A stretch of 33,394 nucleotides of DNA from Guillardia theta CCMP2712 (GCF_000315625.1 NW_005434415.1:8137-41530); one strand, 5' to 3'. Shown: positions 25,401-33,230, counted from the first letter of the stretch. The notes: generated by a model not told the origin, from the sequence alone. Numbers and translations are program-made.

Positions 25401-28274
25401 TATAATATATTAGACTCTGAATATATGCGATTGTTTAATAGGTTTGAATCAGTTTTTAAATGATTGTATAATATATTTGATTCATTAAGTATATGCTCAT
25501 ATAATATACTGTTTGAACTGTTGATAAAGTTTGTGTAGGTATCCGTTTTGAGAAAATTAGAGCTATTGAGATAACTTGTATAGACATCAGTTTTAAGAAA
25601 GTTAGAGCTTGCCAGATTTTGATATGATAGAAATGTATCTAATCCTTGCTGTTTTGTGTAGAAATCAGTTGATAATTCCCATTCTTGATTGTCATTGAAA
25701 TAAAGATTGCCTATGAATCCCGGATTGATGTCGTTTATAAGTGTGCTTGCTGTATGTTTTGTTCTTATATGATTGTATAATACATTTGATTCTTCATATA
25801 TTTTGTCATATAGTATATTAGACTCTTCATATATATAATCATATAATATGTTAGATGTATTTTTAATGGATATATCTGTCTCATATTTGTTATAGACATT
25901 AGGTATGATAACATCATCAATAAAAAAAGTTTTTCCTTTAAATACAATCTTGTATTCTTTAAGGTTTTCATTATTAATCCCAAAAATATATTCATCCAAT
26001 TCTTGTTGTGTCAATTCATTGCCTAATGTTATTACTTCTTCACCTTGAAAAAGAATATTTCTTTCGTCTAAAACGGTTTGTTCTTGTCCATCAATGACAA
26101 GAGTTTTATAAGTGTCGTCATATATAAATGCCTGATTAGGGACTAAATCAAGCTTTTGACCATCTGTAAGATTCCTAGAATATATTTTAATAACTCTACC
26201 TTGTAATTTAGTATTTATAACCTCATCTTCAAGAACCGATATAACAACACCCAATGATAATCGTAAAATATTAATCCACGAGAGAATAAACAGGCCATCA
26301 GCTTTTGAGGTGTTTGTTCCTGACGCTATCAATCCCCCAATGAAGCCCGTTCCAATTGCAAGACCTCCCTTAACAATTTCACCCAAGCCATTGAATAAAT
26401 TAAAACCATTTTCAGCCGTATCGTCCAAATCTTCTAAGGATTGGGCAGCATTTGCGGTTTCTTGCGCGGCAGCATTGTTGTTTAAATCATCTAATTGTTG
26501 TTTAATCTGTTGAATTGTAATAAATGAACCATTTTCAAGTGTGAATTTAATGATATATTTATTAGGGTTAGTCTGATATTTGACATATAATATATTTCTA
26601 TCATTGTTTGTAATTACAGTTTCATTAGTGTCTGGTTTAAATTTTATAAGTGTCTGTAAATCAAGAACATCATTTGATGTATTAAATAAGATATCGTTTG
26701 TTTCTATCAAGTAATTACTAGTTTCTATTAGCAAATCATTAGTTTCAATCAAGTTATTGCTAGTTTCAATGGTTTTAATTTCAAGAGCGTTTGTTTGTTG
26801 AAATAGGAGTGTGACCTCATCATTGAGCACATTTACATTCCCATATAAAACAGTAATATCAGCATTAATGGCATCTAATTCAGGCTGCAATGTGGTTTGA
26901 TTGTTATTGCCTATGTATTGATATGGTTGATGATTATTATTATTACATGCCATGTCTATTTTATTAATTAAAATATTAAAATATTAGTTTGACAGGGTTA
27001 TGTATTATCAATATTCCAGAAGTTTGTTTTAAAGCTCTAGCGGTTTCTTTATGCGTTTTAAGGTATTCTATATCATCTTGATTAATAAGATTAGCATTTA
27101 AGAGCGTGGATAATGCTTTATCATCGCGTAGTATTTTAAGAAGAATGTCTTGTATAAAGTTAATATAATCACGTTTATATTTTCTGTATTGTTTCATATA
27201 GATATCTTTATTCATTTTGATTTTTGGAGAGAAAAAGAATAATAGAAAAGATAGGCTGGTAGAGGGGGGGGTAAAGTAGACCCCCCTTTTTGAAAAGTAG
27301 TTTACGTTGGAGGTTAGTAACGTAAAAAAAAGAGGTAACGCATAGCAGACCTGGAAGCTACCCCCGGAACCCCCCCTCTACTTTTGGGGGGCCTCTACCG
27401 GGCCTTATTTATACTACTCGCGACCCTATTGGTTAAGTGCTGCCCTTTTGGAATTGTTTTTATTAGTGCGTACGGGCCCGCCTAGGCAGGTCAGAGGTCA
27501 TTGTTTTTTTTTTGAGTCGGTGGGAATCGTGGGAATCGAACCGGGGACTGTATGGGCTAGGAAAAAGGATATGACGACTAGGCCAGGATGCCTTAATACC
27601 TTGAAGGGTATAGTTATATATATAGGGGTGTCGGTTGGGTGCTCCGGGACCACTGTGCAGACGGCAGAACGGCAGAAGGGAAGAACGGCCATTGGTCACC
27701 AAGGGGGGAGCAAGCTCCCGCGGCAAGGCTGCGCCATGCCTTTCCGCCCCCTTGCTGAAATCATGTGAAAGCCTGACGAGAATGATAAGGGAAAGTGATA
27801 GAGATAAGAAGGCAGTTGTTCATAGTTGAGTCACGAAGGAAAAGTGTAATACTCAAAAAAGGTCAAATAATCATAGAAGGCAGACGAGAATGATAAGGGA
27901 AGATGAGAGAGATACCGTCAGGGCAGTTGTTCATAGTTTGTTCACGAAGGAAAAGTGTAATACGTCAAAAAAGTCACGAAGGAAAAGTGTGATACTCAAA
28001 AAGGTCAAATAAGTCAAATGGTATTAAGCTGCTAGCGGCTCCTGCCCTCCTCCCTGTCCACCTCTTCTTCTCCTATTTTGTTTTTTCTCTTCCTCTCCCT
28101 TCCTCTCTTCCTAGCTGGGGTCATCATATATCTCCGGTCTGAACTCGTCACAGAGCTGGGAGAGTTCGTCGGCAGCCCGAGCGAGCAGCGGTGTGGCATG
28201 GGAGGCTGCACGTGATGGGCAACATCAGCAACTTGTTCTTGTACTGGGGGCTCGGGCAGAGAAGCCGCGAGTGA
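19466..28274 (+). CDS. Small multipass membrane protein (about 139 aa) split by a 7.8-kb intron
   Basis: Exons: 19466-19580, 19629-19704, 19970-20014, 20232-20294, 28115-28136, 28176-28274. Phases agree at all five junctions, including the one across the long intron (phase 2 to phase 2). The protein has several hydrophobic stretches: SSVVAAFYFEQYD then AVLALAVLLTSINYWRRP, MVCTIFSLSYQLFFFIPY with LASLLLGVFCYL, and near the end WHGRLHVMGNISNLFLYWGL. Paired His residues (GHHI, WH, LH) and INYWRRPTFGYRR look like conserved features of a small membrane family I cannot name. Intron 2 appears to use a GC donor (AGGAG|GCAATA). The gene is probably functional if the long intron is removed. Intron 4 holds the AT-rich viral-like insert. 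Confidence 0.65.
20555..26953 (-). CDS. Giant virus-type fibre/adhesin with LamG, collagen-like and glycine-rich regions, 2132 aa
   Basis: One intact frame, Asn/Ser/Thr/Ile-rich, suggesting an extracellular or virion-surface fibre. Order along the protein: Asn-rich start; helical coiled coil (about 24-107) with repeated ETSN/ETND units; hydrophobic Gly-rich segment (190-242, KGGLAIGTGFIGGLIASG); repeated ESNILY-type units (about 365-520); a LamG/ConA-like fold (631-804, with DWNHYAFSISKDIFKVYLNG); collagen-like run 1 (929-972); four copies of a 35-45-residue NAGELKFYN...DGT...GKIGD unit (972-1113); collagen-like run 2 (1114-1146) and a fifth, diverged unit; a second LamG-like fold split by a Gly-rich insertion (1271-1765, Gly-rich 1346-1583); and about six 28-residue repeats with QFIQSVNSSFTVTGNQLAL (1925-2095). 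Known relatives of this architecture are tail or fibre proteins of algal viruses and phages. Function in host binding is inferred. Confidence 0.85.
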   Translation of the reverse strand: MACNNNNHQPYQYIGNNNQTTLQPELDAINADITVLYGNVNVLNDEVTLLFQQTNALEIKTIETSNNLIETNDLLIETSNYLIETNDILFNTSNDVLDLQTLIKFKPDTNETVITNNDRNILYVKYQTNPNKYIIKFTLENGSFITIQQIKQQLDDLNNNAAAQETANAAQSLEDLDDTAENGFNLFNGLGEIVKGGLAIGTGFIGGLIASGTNTSKADGLFILSWINILRLSLGVVISVLEDEVINTKLQGRVIKIYSRNLTDGQKLDLVPNQAFIYDDTYKTLVIDGQEQTVLDERNILFQGEEVITLGNELTQQELDEYIFGINNENLKEYKIVFKGKTFFIDDVIIPNVYNKYETDISIKNTSNILYDYIYEESNILYDKIYEESNVLYNHIRTKHTASTLINDINPGFIGNLYFNDNQEWELSTDFYTKQQGLDTFLSYQNLASSNFLKTDVYTSYLNSSNFLKTDTYTNFINSSNSILYEHILNESNILYNHLKTDSNLLNNRIYSESNILYNVINNEIKNSVNTNNLTVNNSLTFSDKLALNNNNLNITYPLSLSPVKGDVFIGPTSLSINNLLGTSYNNIEFNGTIEDTFKLNISTYRLNFQSNKNLIVNDLLFSQYINLSFWWRFDNTNEARNNGTQEYRLFQIKYENKNGNDGFYDGTEFYWIISDDDSLPDKFLGLRVKIVYINNLQQRVENLRSVIINNNFSNDKTLFYDWNHYAFSISKDIFKVYLNGVLVAMDITPPTANWYQLHPIVIYNYNIRNYILKDGRYSANRGICNIVMNATNGVWSDDDVSKLYNGDVDNVKTKITGGLHLDHLICDNILYGGSFITVNNQTVSTQQSLSTNNNIRRSLTINNEPAKTDIKDLFDSADRQGIFKIYYDEAQQRYISTIETFQLNFKNTRTGNVTITLNNYNSQDITLPDGIKGDKGDKGDTGSTGSQGPKGDKGDSGTNGTNGTNGKNAGQIIFKNYDGTIELAKIGDSNVSTASINVPRGTNAGELKFYNVDGTELLGKIGDANVSSASINLPAAGPKGDSGTNGINAGELKFFNSNGTTLLGKIGDPNVSTQSINLYSAGVNAGQLKFYNSDGSTLLGQIGDANVSSTSINIPAGATGPQGPQGATGPQGATGPQGATGAQGPAGTNCPEIVLLDSQNNELVRFGDSSVSTQNVILPSTGGTTYNFDPAQFLVDDNNNVYLFDEYTNNTYNTTNSALQLTLFNKSISLIFEDKQYDNVLITPELYKFQYSAAGTSKLTPTLSYTGNTTDLIAWYKFNNNFNDSIFTYHLDTTPQGYFLPDPITIPSTNSYLISGSTSDYYVEFVHISGNQTTYNVEFKMDLICDILIVGGGGGGGTAATGGAGYESGGGGAGGVLYMVNKTISAGTYYIYVGNGGAANRNGYDSKITDINNSTLSFDSLSLVGKGGGFGGGGSNGSSGGSGGSGGGAAFNSTSGGTATQGNTFWNGSTYVAGGNNGVGFYVSGGSNRGGAGGGAGANASNGQGGNGRQVDITGTLAYYGGGGGGGNSSNNGGLGGGGNASGTTLNSGTAQAGQSGTGGGGGGSYSSNGSIAGGAGGSGVVIIKYNRTYDFNDFTFSNSEYYKLYYSLQSIDDTPDRRRETSAQLPLISSAQTGLTISFFLKITALKSNPADDFIFSTIDNFIYIKRNGNNLQFTFNNETNISTLTNGYATSTSFKHYCFVNNGTTAYLYIDGIAQTLTGTTTSLINTTQNIRIGEFIGYLQDLRIYNKTLSQSEAKDIIGYSGQGTLTVQSFAKPYTNAQIDNKIDNIVIPAGYDDTDTQAYLTANNYITLTDLKDESNVLYAHTLTESNILFNQIKDESNVLYTFIQNIDIPAGYSDTDVQSYLTANDYLTSGSQFIRSVRSGDFTVTNGELIFSKIQELPFISSASADFTVTLGYLELASAPFTSANQFIQSVNSSFTVTGNQLALSFTPFTSANQFIQSVNSSFTVTGNQLALSFTPFTSSSQYIQSVNSSYFSVTGNQLSLSFTPLISSSQYIQSVNSSFTVTGNQLALSFTPFTSANQFIQSVNSSFTVTGNQLALSFTPFTSSDQFIKSVNTNNLSVNASGQLDIISVPSNFISSVSSDFNVTGGLLSLANSYVLQSTFNEPP
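20660..21190. repeat. 84-bp tandem repeats encoding the fibre C-terminus
   Basis: Five close copies and one degenerate copy of an 84-87-bp unit occur in tandem. On the plus strand each contains GATAAAGCTAATTGATT(A/G)CC or a near match. The copies differ mostly by single bases, which points to recent unequal exchange or gene conversion. Confidence 0.9.
23513..24175. repeat. Collagen-like and 35-45-residue modular repeats in the fibre gene
   Basis: Two blocks of Gly-X-Y triplets, with KGD/GDK at 24040-24165 and GPQGAT at 23515-23610, bracket four copies of a unit ending in GKIGDxNVSxxSIN. A fifth, diverged copy (RFGDSSVSTQNV) follows the second block, so the module was multiplied before or while the collagen runs were inserted. 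Confidence 0.8.
26976..27215 (-). CDS. Small AT-rich ORF beside the fibre gene, 79 aa
   Basis: This frame shares strand and composition with the fibre gene and ends 22 bp upstream of it. It starts MNKDIYMKQYRKYKRDYINF, is Lys/Tyr-rich and then helical (ILLKILRDDKALSTLLNANL), with a hydrophobic end (GILIIHNPVKLIF). I do not recognise it. The first half could be a short coiled helix or DNA-binding segment, but no motif settles this. Its compact spacing from the fibre gene fits viral gene organisation. A purine-poor leader lies upstream. Confidence 0.55.
   Translation of the reverse strand: MNKDIYMKQYRKYKRDYINFIQDILLKILRDDKALSTLLNANLINQDDIEYLKTHKETARALKQTSGILIIHNPVKLIF
27258..27399. repeat. Inverted 29-bp arms, each a G6/C6 hairpin, with an internal palindrome
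   Basis: The left arm (27258-27286) and the reverse complement of the right arm (27371-27399) both read GGTAGAGG, six bases, (T/A)AAAGTAGA, six bases. In the left arm the six-base blocks are G6 then C6; in the right they are C6 then G6. Each arm can therefore also fold on itself. Between the arms, TTTACGTT (27301) and AACGTAAA (27319) form another perfect inverted pair. The block sits just beyond the small ORF, at the edge of the AT-rich insert, and could be a MITE, an element terminus or a replication structure. Confidence 0.7.
27505..27605 (-). mobile_element. tRNA-derived SINE-like relic
   Basis: On the minus strand an A-box-like TGGCCTAGTCG is followed about 32 nt later by a perfect B-box GGTTCGATTCC, then CACGATTCCCACCGACTC and a run of ten A residues. 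This order (pol III boxes then poly-A) is typical of tRNA-derived SINEs. The flanks do not pair as acceptor or T stems, so it is not a functional tRNA. GGGAATCGTG is duplicated next to the B-box. Confidence 0.5.
27775..28018. repeat. Tandem duplication of about 108 bp, with a triplicated sub-unit
   Basis: GACGAGAATGATAAGGGAA occurs at 27775 and 27883. GGCAGTTGTTCATAGTT and CACGAAGGAAAAGTGTAATAC follow in both copies. A third CACGAAGGAAAAGTGT lies at about 27978. The duplication lies in the long intron, between the SINE-like relic and the CT tract of the acceptor. Confidence 0.85.
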
Positions 28275-28339
28275 AACTCAAGGCTCACTGTTTACACTCC
28301 CTCCCTCCTCCCTCCCCTGGCAAGTTTGGCTAACTCAAC

Positions 28340-29025
28340 TCAGTGATACTGCCATGATCGCCGGGGCGCATGCAGGCCGCTGGTGACTGACTCACAGTGT
28401 CACAGTGGGTGACAGTGTCAGGGTCAAGTCTCCCAGGCTCTACTCTCCTGATTGTGAGGGCCTCCCAGTACTGATTTTCAAGGAGTCTCTCAGTGGTCGA
28501 CTCGCGGCGAGCCTGCCGCCCCCCCCCCCCGCCGGGTGACACGGTGGCACGGTGTTGCCGCCCGCCGATCCGAGACTGAGAGACCCGATACTCAGATGGC
28601 GGCAACTCGAATCCCGACCAGCTACTAGGTGACCGGACGGACTGGGCCTCAGCGGCTCTGCCCACGGTGTTCTCCGTCGGCCTCCGCTGGTGCGGTCCGA
28701 GTCACAGGCTGCTCAGCCTGAGTCCAACTCACTGAGGAGCCCGCAGGGCGGCCCCCCTGGCCCCGGTCACTGCCAGTGACGGACCGTCGGAGGGGGCTGG
28801 GCCCCGGCGTTCAACTGTTGCATCCCAGGCTTCTGGCTTGTTGACGGCCGGGAGCCTGCCCGCCAGGTGATCATCCGGTGATCGGATCCAGCACCAGCCG
28901 GGCTGATCGGGCCCGGCGGCGGCGGCCCCCGGCCCGGGCCGCGACTGAAGCCGGGTCGGGAACAGGCATCCGATCCCCCCGCCCGGGGCGGTCGACTGGC
29001 GGCTTCGGAAGGCCGGGAACAGGCT
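28340..29025. repeat. GC-rich island 3, non-coding
   Basis: Vocabulary is the same as islands 1 and 2: GTGAC, GACTC, CCGGCCC, and a C-run at 28518-28530. It begins 65 bp after the stop of the membrane-protein gene and ends near 29025, before the acidic coiled-coil gene. Its frames (for example 28330-28665 on the minus strand) have no recognisable motif. Confidence 0.5.
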
Positions 29026-29169
29026 CGGAATGCCGTGAGACGTTGGACGATGAGTGAGCTGAGCGCTAGGAAGGAGAGAGGAGGTGAAGGGATGGGAGAT
29101 AGAGTTGGTATTAGAATACATCACACGACCAGGAGGAATCAGAGGAAACGATCCGAGCAGCTTCACTTG

Positions 29170-29922
29170 CTACTGGGCCGCTTGCTCCCCATCCATCCTC
29201 CTCCTCAATTCTTCGACTTGACAGCGGAGCGAAGCGATCTCTCCCTTCATGTCCTGCTGCTCTTCCTCCACCTTCAGCATCCTTGCCTGCAAACTCTCTA
29301 TCCTCGCGTCAATACCTGGGCCATCAACGTCATCAACCTCACACTCCCAGAGCAGTAGTCACCGAAGGAGAGGAGATTGCGGAATTCCATGAAGAAGTTG
29401 AGGAGGGAGAAGATGAAGGCTCTCACAGTGATGACGATGCTGCTAGTCAGGCTGCTGCCCAAGGTCGACGCAACTTTCTTCGTCACATGCGCAGAGATCT
29501 TTATGCTCTCAAGGTTGTCTTGGGACATGGACCGGGCAAGGCTGAAGAAGGACTTTCCTCGGAGCTTCAGCCCCTCCTGCCCTTCCTCCCCTTTCTGCAC
29601 AGCGTTGTCGCCCTCCTCCATTTCCTCTCCCTCCTCGTCATCTGCTGCCTCCTCCCCTCTCGGCTTCTCCTCCTCGGCATCCTCCATATCCTCCTGCGCC
29701 GTCCTGGTGACGTGCCCATGGTCAGAGCCTAGGAACGCCCATTGAAACGTCCTGAGCGCGCTGGACATCGATTTGACTGCCCTTGACGCTGGTGTATGGA
29801 GCGTTGCGAGGTCAGCAGCGACAGGAAGGAGGAGGAGGAGGAGGAGGAGAGCTCTGAATCGTGCTACGACAAGGCGTAAGTTGTCCGTTAGCATGGAGAA
29901 CGCTCTTCATACCTCCGGCCAT
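29170..29922 (-). CDS. Acidic protein with C-terminal coiled coil, about 181 aa
   Basis: Three exons join in phase on the minus strand: 29922-29913 (MAG plus one base), 29788-29427 and 29343-29170. The protein has a basic/aromatic start (SRAVKSMSSALRTFQWAFLG), a Glu/Asp-rich linker (about 40-75), a central segment (GKSFFSLARSMSQDNLESIK, then HVTKKVASTLGSSLTSSIVI), and a C-terminal heptad-like helix (ARMLKVEEEQQDMKGEIASL). I do not recognise a family. The coiled coil suggests dimerisation or a partner. The second acceptor (TCTGGGAG) is weak, but the coiled-coil frame after it is convincing. Reading straight through instead adds a Phe/Leu-rich stretch and stops at 29298. Confidence 0.55.
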
Positions 29923-30039
29923 GTTGTCTTCACTCGACCTTCAATTCTTGGAGTCTCCAGGGCCAAACCTAGGAGGGAAGTGTGAGTTGCTGCTGATGAG
30001 AAGATGATGAAATGAGCGGTGATAAGGGAGGGGAAGGAA

Positions 30040-30250
30040 GGAGAGGTGAGGTGAGGTGAGTAAGGTGAGGTGAGGAGAGGAGAGGAGAGGAGAGCAGAGC
30101 AGAGCAGAGCAGAGCAGAGGGGATAGAGGAGAGCAGAGGGGATAGAGGAGAGAAGATGGGGGGAAAGGAGAGGAGAGCAGAGGGGATAGAGGAAAGAAGA
30201 TGGGGGGAGAGGAGAGGAGAGGAGAGGAGAGGAGTGGAGAGGAGAGACCA
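30040..30250. repeat. GAGAG/GCAGA purine-rich satellite
   Basis: Long runs of GGAGA, AGAGC and GGGGATAGAGGA units on the plus strand. It has no coding meaning. It lies upstream of the acidic coiled-coil gene. 30300-30800 is CT-rich and forms the leader region of the next gene. Confidence 0.8.
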
Positions 30251-30807
30251 CATGGGGGGAGCAAGATCGGACAGCTCACTTCCTGCTACCTACACACTCT
30301 CATGATCTATGTTTAATTTCATCTTCTATCCTGCCCTGCCCCGCCCTGCCCTCCCATCCCCCAGCGCGCCTACTCCCCTCCTCCTCCCCTTCACTGCCTT
30401 CGCTTTCCCTCCTTCCCTTCACTTGGGATGTCTCCACCCTATTCCTACCCCACCCCCAGAAAATATCCCACCCCACCCTACAATCGCCTTCAAATGACCC
30501 CCAAGAATATATTATAACCATCTCACGATAACCCCACCCCCTGCCTCCAGGGTAACCCGTCCTGCCTCCTGTCCCTCCCTCCTCCCTCCTCCCTCCTCCC
30601 TCCCGTCCCCTCCCCCTCCCCCGTCCTCCCTCCTCCGTCCTCCCTCCTCCGTCCTCACGTTCTCCGAACACTCCTGTGACTTGCTCCCTTCAGTTCGCTC
30701 CTCCTCATCCATCTTCCTCGTTACCCCTCTCTTCTTGCTATCTCTTTCTCTCTCTCCTCCCCTCGCCACTGATCTGCTACCATCTCTGCCCTGCTCTGTC
30801 GGCAACC

Positions 30808-33230
30808 ATGGAGATGATGACTGCTCTCGCTGTCGGAGGCGGCGGTTCCCTCCTCCTCTTCGCCATCGTCCTCTGCGGGGACATGGAATGTTGCGAACGA
30901 GGACCTCTGGGCAGACTCCTCAACCTCCTCACGTCCTTTCTCGGTAAGAAATATCAGAGGCGATGGTTCCTCCTCCCATGCCTCTTCCTTACTTTCTCCG
31001 CCTACATTCCTTCATGTACTATCCCTCCTATCCCCACGTCTCCCTTCAGCGCATATATGCATCGTACCCCCCTCCTCTCCTCTCCTCTCCTCTCCTTTCC
31101 TCTCCTCTCCTTTCCTCTCCTCTCCTCTCCCTCCCTCCCTCCCTCCTTTCCCTCCTCTCCCTCCTCTCCCTCCCTCCCTCCCTCCCTCCTCTCTCTCTCG
31201 GTGGGGTCTCTGTAACTTGTCGATGGCAGATTTCTGGACTAGCGAGAAATTCCTCAAGATTGTCGAGAAAGTTTTGGGTAGAAGATGCGTCGACAGAGTG
31301 ACTGCGATTCAAGGTAGTGGCTCTAGACTGAAAGATATGTAGATCATGATGAGCTAAGAGGAGAGGAGAAGAGACGAAGGGAGTGCAGAGCAGAGCAGAG
31401 AAGAGGGAGCAGAGCAGAGCAGAGCAGAGCAGAGAAGAGAGAGGAGAGGAGGGAAGGGAAGAGGAGGAAAGGCGATGGGTTGACAGGGGATGGGATGGGA
31501 TGGTATACTATGATGTGCTGATCATGGTTTCTGACGCTGTTGTGCTTTGAAGATTATGTGTGCTTTCAACGCAACCCCATCCTGCCGGCGATGTATCTTG
31601 TTCTTGTAGCAGGTGTGACATGTAGCCTCTCGTCGTATACCAACTTGTTGAACATGCGAACAACAGTTGGTTTCACAGTCTTTGTTTCCTTCGCCTTCCC
31701 CTACCTCCCTTACCACGCAGAGAAGGACTGGGGAATCTCTTTCTACCACAAGGTGTTGCTGCTGTGTTGAGACGAGGGAGGAGTCTGACGTGCGAGAAAG
31801 ATCAACGCCTTTCTGATTGTAGGAGGATGCCTTGTGGTGTTCTGGGCGAACCTTTCTGTTGACCCTGGTGTCATCACTCCAGAGAATGTAGAGAGGGAGA
31901 AGAAGGTGAGGAGGAAGAGTGAGTGAGTGAGTGAGTGAGTGAGTGAGTGAGTGAGTGAGTGAGTGAGGAGGAGGAGGAGGAGGAGGAGGAGGAGATGGTG
32001 GTGGTGGAGGTGGTGGTTGAGGAGGAGGAAAATAGAGGAAGGAGGTGGATAGAGGACAAGGAGGTGGAGATAGAGGAGGGGAGAAAAAGAGAGCTGGAAG
32101 GAGTGGGGAGGATGAAGGAGACAGCTGTGGTAGGGGAAGCTTCAACAGAAACAAGAGAAGGGAGCAGGGGAGCAGGAGAACTGGGCGGTAGGAGAGACGA
32201 TAGTCTCGACTGACGTTAAGTTCGCAGAGGTTCGACTATGACGGCATTTTGTATCACGAGAAAGAGTGTTATACGTGCAAGTTTGTTCGCCCAGCGCGAT
32301 CAAAGCACTGTTCTATCTGCGATCGAGTAGGTTGACATGTTTGAATGTCGTTGAGTGACAGCGGTGGCTCAGTGTGTTGGGAGATTCGATCATCACTGCC
32401 CATGGATCAACAACTGTGTTGGATCCAACAACAACAGGTTGAGAAAGGATTGTTGCTGCAGATGATGATTGGATAGTTGTCGTGCTTGACACCATTGGGC
32501 GATATGTGTTTGCACTTGTTGGTCATTTGGTTGTCTTGAACTCGCTCTCATGAGACATTCTGATCTTGTTGATGTTGACATGTCAAACTTTCAGATTGTT
32601 TCTCGCATTCCTTGCATCGCATGTCTTCTTGTGTGGTTATGGAGGAATACTCCTCTTCTACATCCTCGTCGCCATCGTCAAAAAGGAGGTTTGGAACCCC
32701 TTCTCTCTCCCCTCCCTTCCTTCCTCTTCCTTCCTCTCCCTCCCTCTCCCTCCCTTCCCGCCTCCTCCTCCCTCTCCCTCTCCCTCCCTCTCTCTGCTCC
32801 TCCTCCCTTTATTCTCTCCCTCTTCCCCTCCTGTTTCTTCCCGCCTCTTCCTTCCTCTCTCCCTCCCTCCCTCCCTCTCTCTTCTCCTCCTCCCTTTATT
32901 CTCTCCCTCTCCCCCTCCTGTTTCTTCCTCTCCCACCCTTTCCCTCCTTATCTCCTCCCCCCTGCTTCCCCCTTCTTCCCCCTTCTTCTCCTTTCTTCTC
33001 CCTCCTCTCCCTCCTCTCCCTCCTCTTCCTCTTCTCCCTCCTCTCTCTTCCTGCTTCGCTCGCGCTATCGCTCTCCATCTTCATTGCCCTCTCGTCGCAC
33101 TTTCCTCTTCTCCTCCTCGGCGGATCGTTTGCTCTCATTGTGACGTTCTTGTCAGAATCTCTACAACCTACATGTGCAGGATCGTGTGACAGGGCAGATT
33201 TCACCTGTGACGCATGACATAGTCTTGAAG
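30808..33230 (+). CDS. DHHC-type protein S-acyltransferase (palmitoyltransferase), 3' end outside the window
   Basis: DHHC enzymes attach palmitate to cysteines of membrane-associated proteins in Golgi, ER or plasma membrane. Exons: 30808-30943, 31230-31313, 31553-31612, 31667-31752, 31801-31905, 32228-32326, 32373-32437, 32595-32688 and probably 33156-33230, about 268 aa so far, phases consistent. Transmembrane segments: [14 protein letters not shown] (near 10-25), [38 protein letters not shown] followed by the family DPG motif, and [12 protein letters not shown] with [13 protein letters not shown]. The cysteine-rich domain [20 protein letters not shown] leads into [17 protein letters not shown] with the catalytic DHHC cysteine. 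The usual zinc Cys/His residues are present. A TTxE motif was not reached. Which substrate it modifies cannot be told. Confidence 0.92.
31917..31996. repeat. (GTGA)n and (GAG)n microsatellites in a DHHC intron
   Basis: About 12 GAGT units (31918-31965) run into about 9 GAG units, within the intron between 31906 and 32227. Frames here are Glu-rich (plus strand) or Ser/His/Leu-rich (minus strand) artefacts. Confidence 0.9.
32689..33155 (+). other. Pyrimidine-rich 467-nt intron of the DHHC gene
   Basis: It starts GTTTGG after KKE and is almost entirely C and T, with CTCCCT and TTCCTC repeats. No AG suits an acceptor until TTCTTGTCAG at 33155. The long Ser/Pro/Leu frames here are composition artefacts. 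Confidence 0.65.

Larger units (their letters stand above)
20466..27420. mobile_element. AT-rich viral-like insert (fibre gene plus small ORF)
   Basis: Composition changes sharply near 20466 from GC-rich host DNA to AT-rich DNA and returns near 27420. The insert has no introns and uses A/T-ending codons. It carries two closely spaced minus-strand genes. I see no major capsid, packaging ATPase, protease, integrase or polymerase gene, so it is not a complete Polinton, virophage or polinton-like virus. It could be a fragment of such an element or of a large algal DNA virus. Exact ends are uncertain. Confidence 0.6.
20295..28114 (+). other. 7.8-kb intron hosting a viral-like insertion
   Basis: The donor AG|GTGAGA at 20295 and an acceptor with a long CT tract (CTCTTCCTAG at 28105-28114) bound a stretch more than ten times longer than any other intron in the window. 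Host-like CT-rich DNA flanks both ends (20295-20465 and about 28035-28114), as expected if a foreign segment entered an ordinary short intron. I found no clear target-site duplication. Confidence 0.6.

Noticed and set aside
25765-25995. 76-aa minus frame within the fibre gene
   Set aside because: Alternative frame of the ESNILY repeat region; it has no start context or independent composition.
27505-27605. Functional tRNA gene
   Set aside because: Pol III boxes are present, but acceptor, anticodon and T stems do not pair.
29298-29894. 198-aa frame as a single-exon protein
   Set aside because: Its start is inside a CTC-rich intron and its end reads an intron; the three-exon model keeps the coiled-coil frame.
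32550-33217. About 200-aa Ser/Pro/Leu plus frames
   Set aside because: They are the CT-rich intron of the DHHC gene; only 32595-32688 and 33156-33230 look coding.
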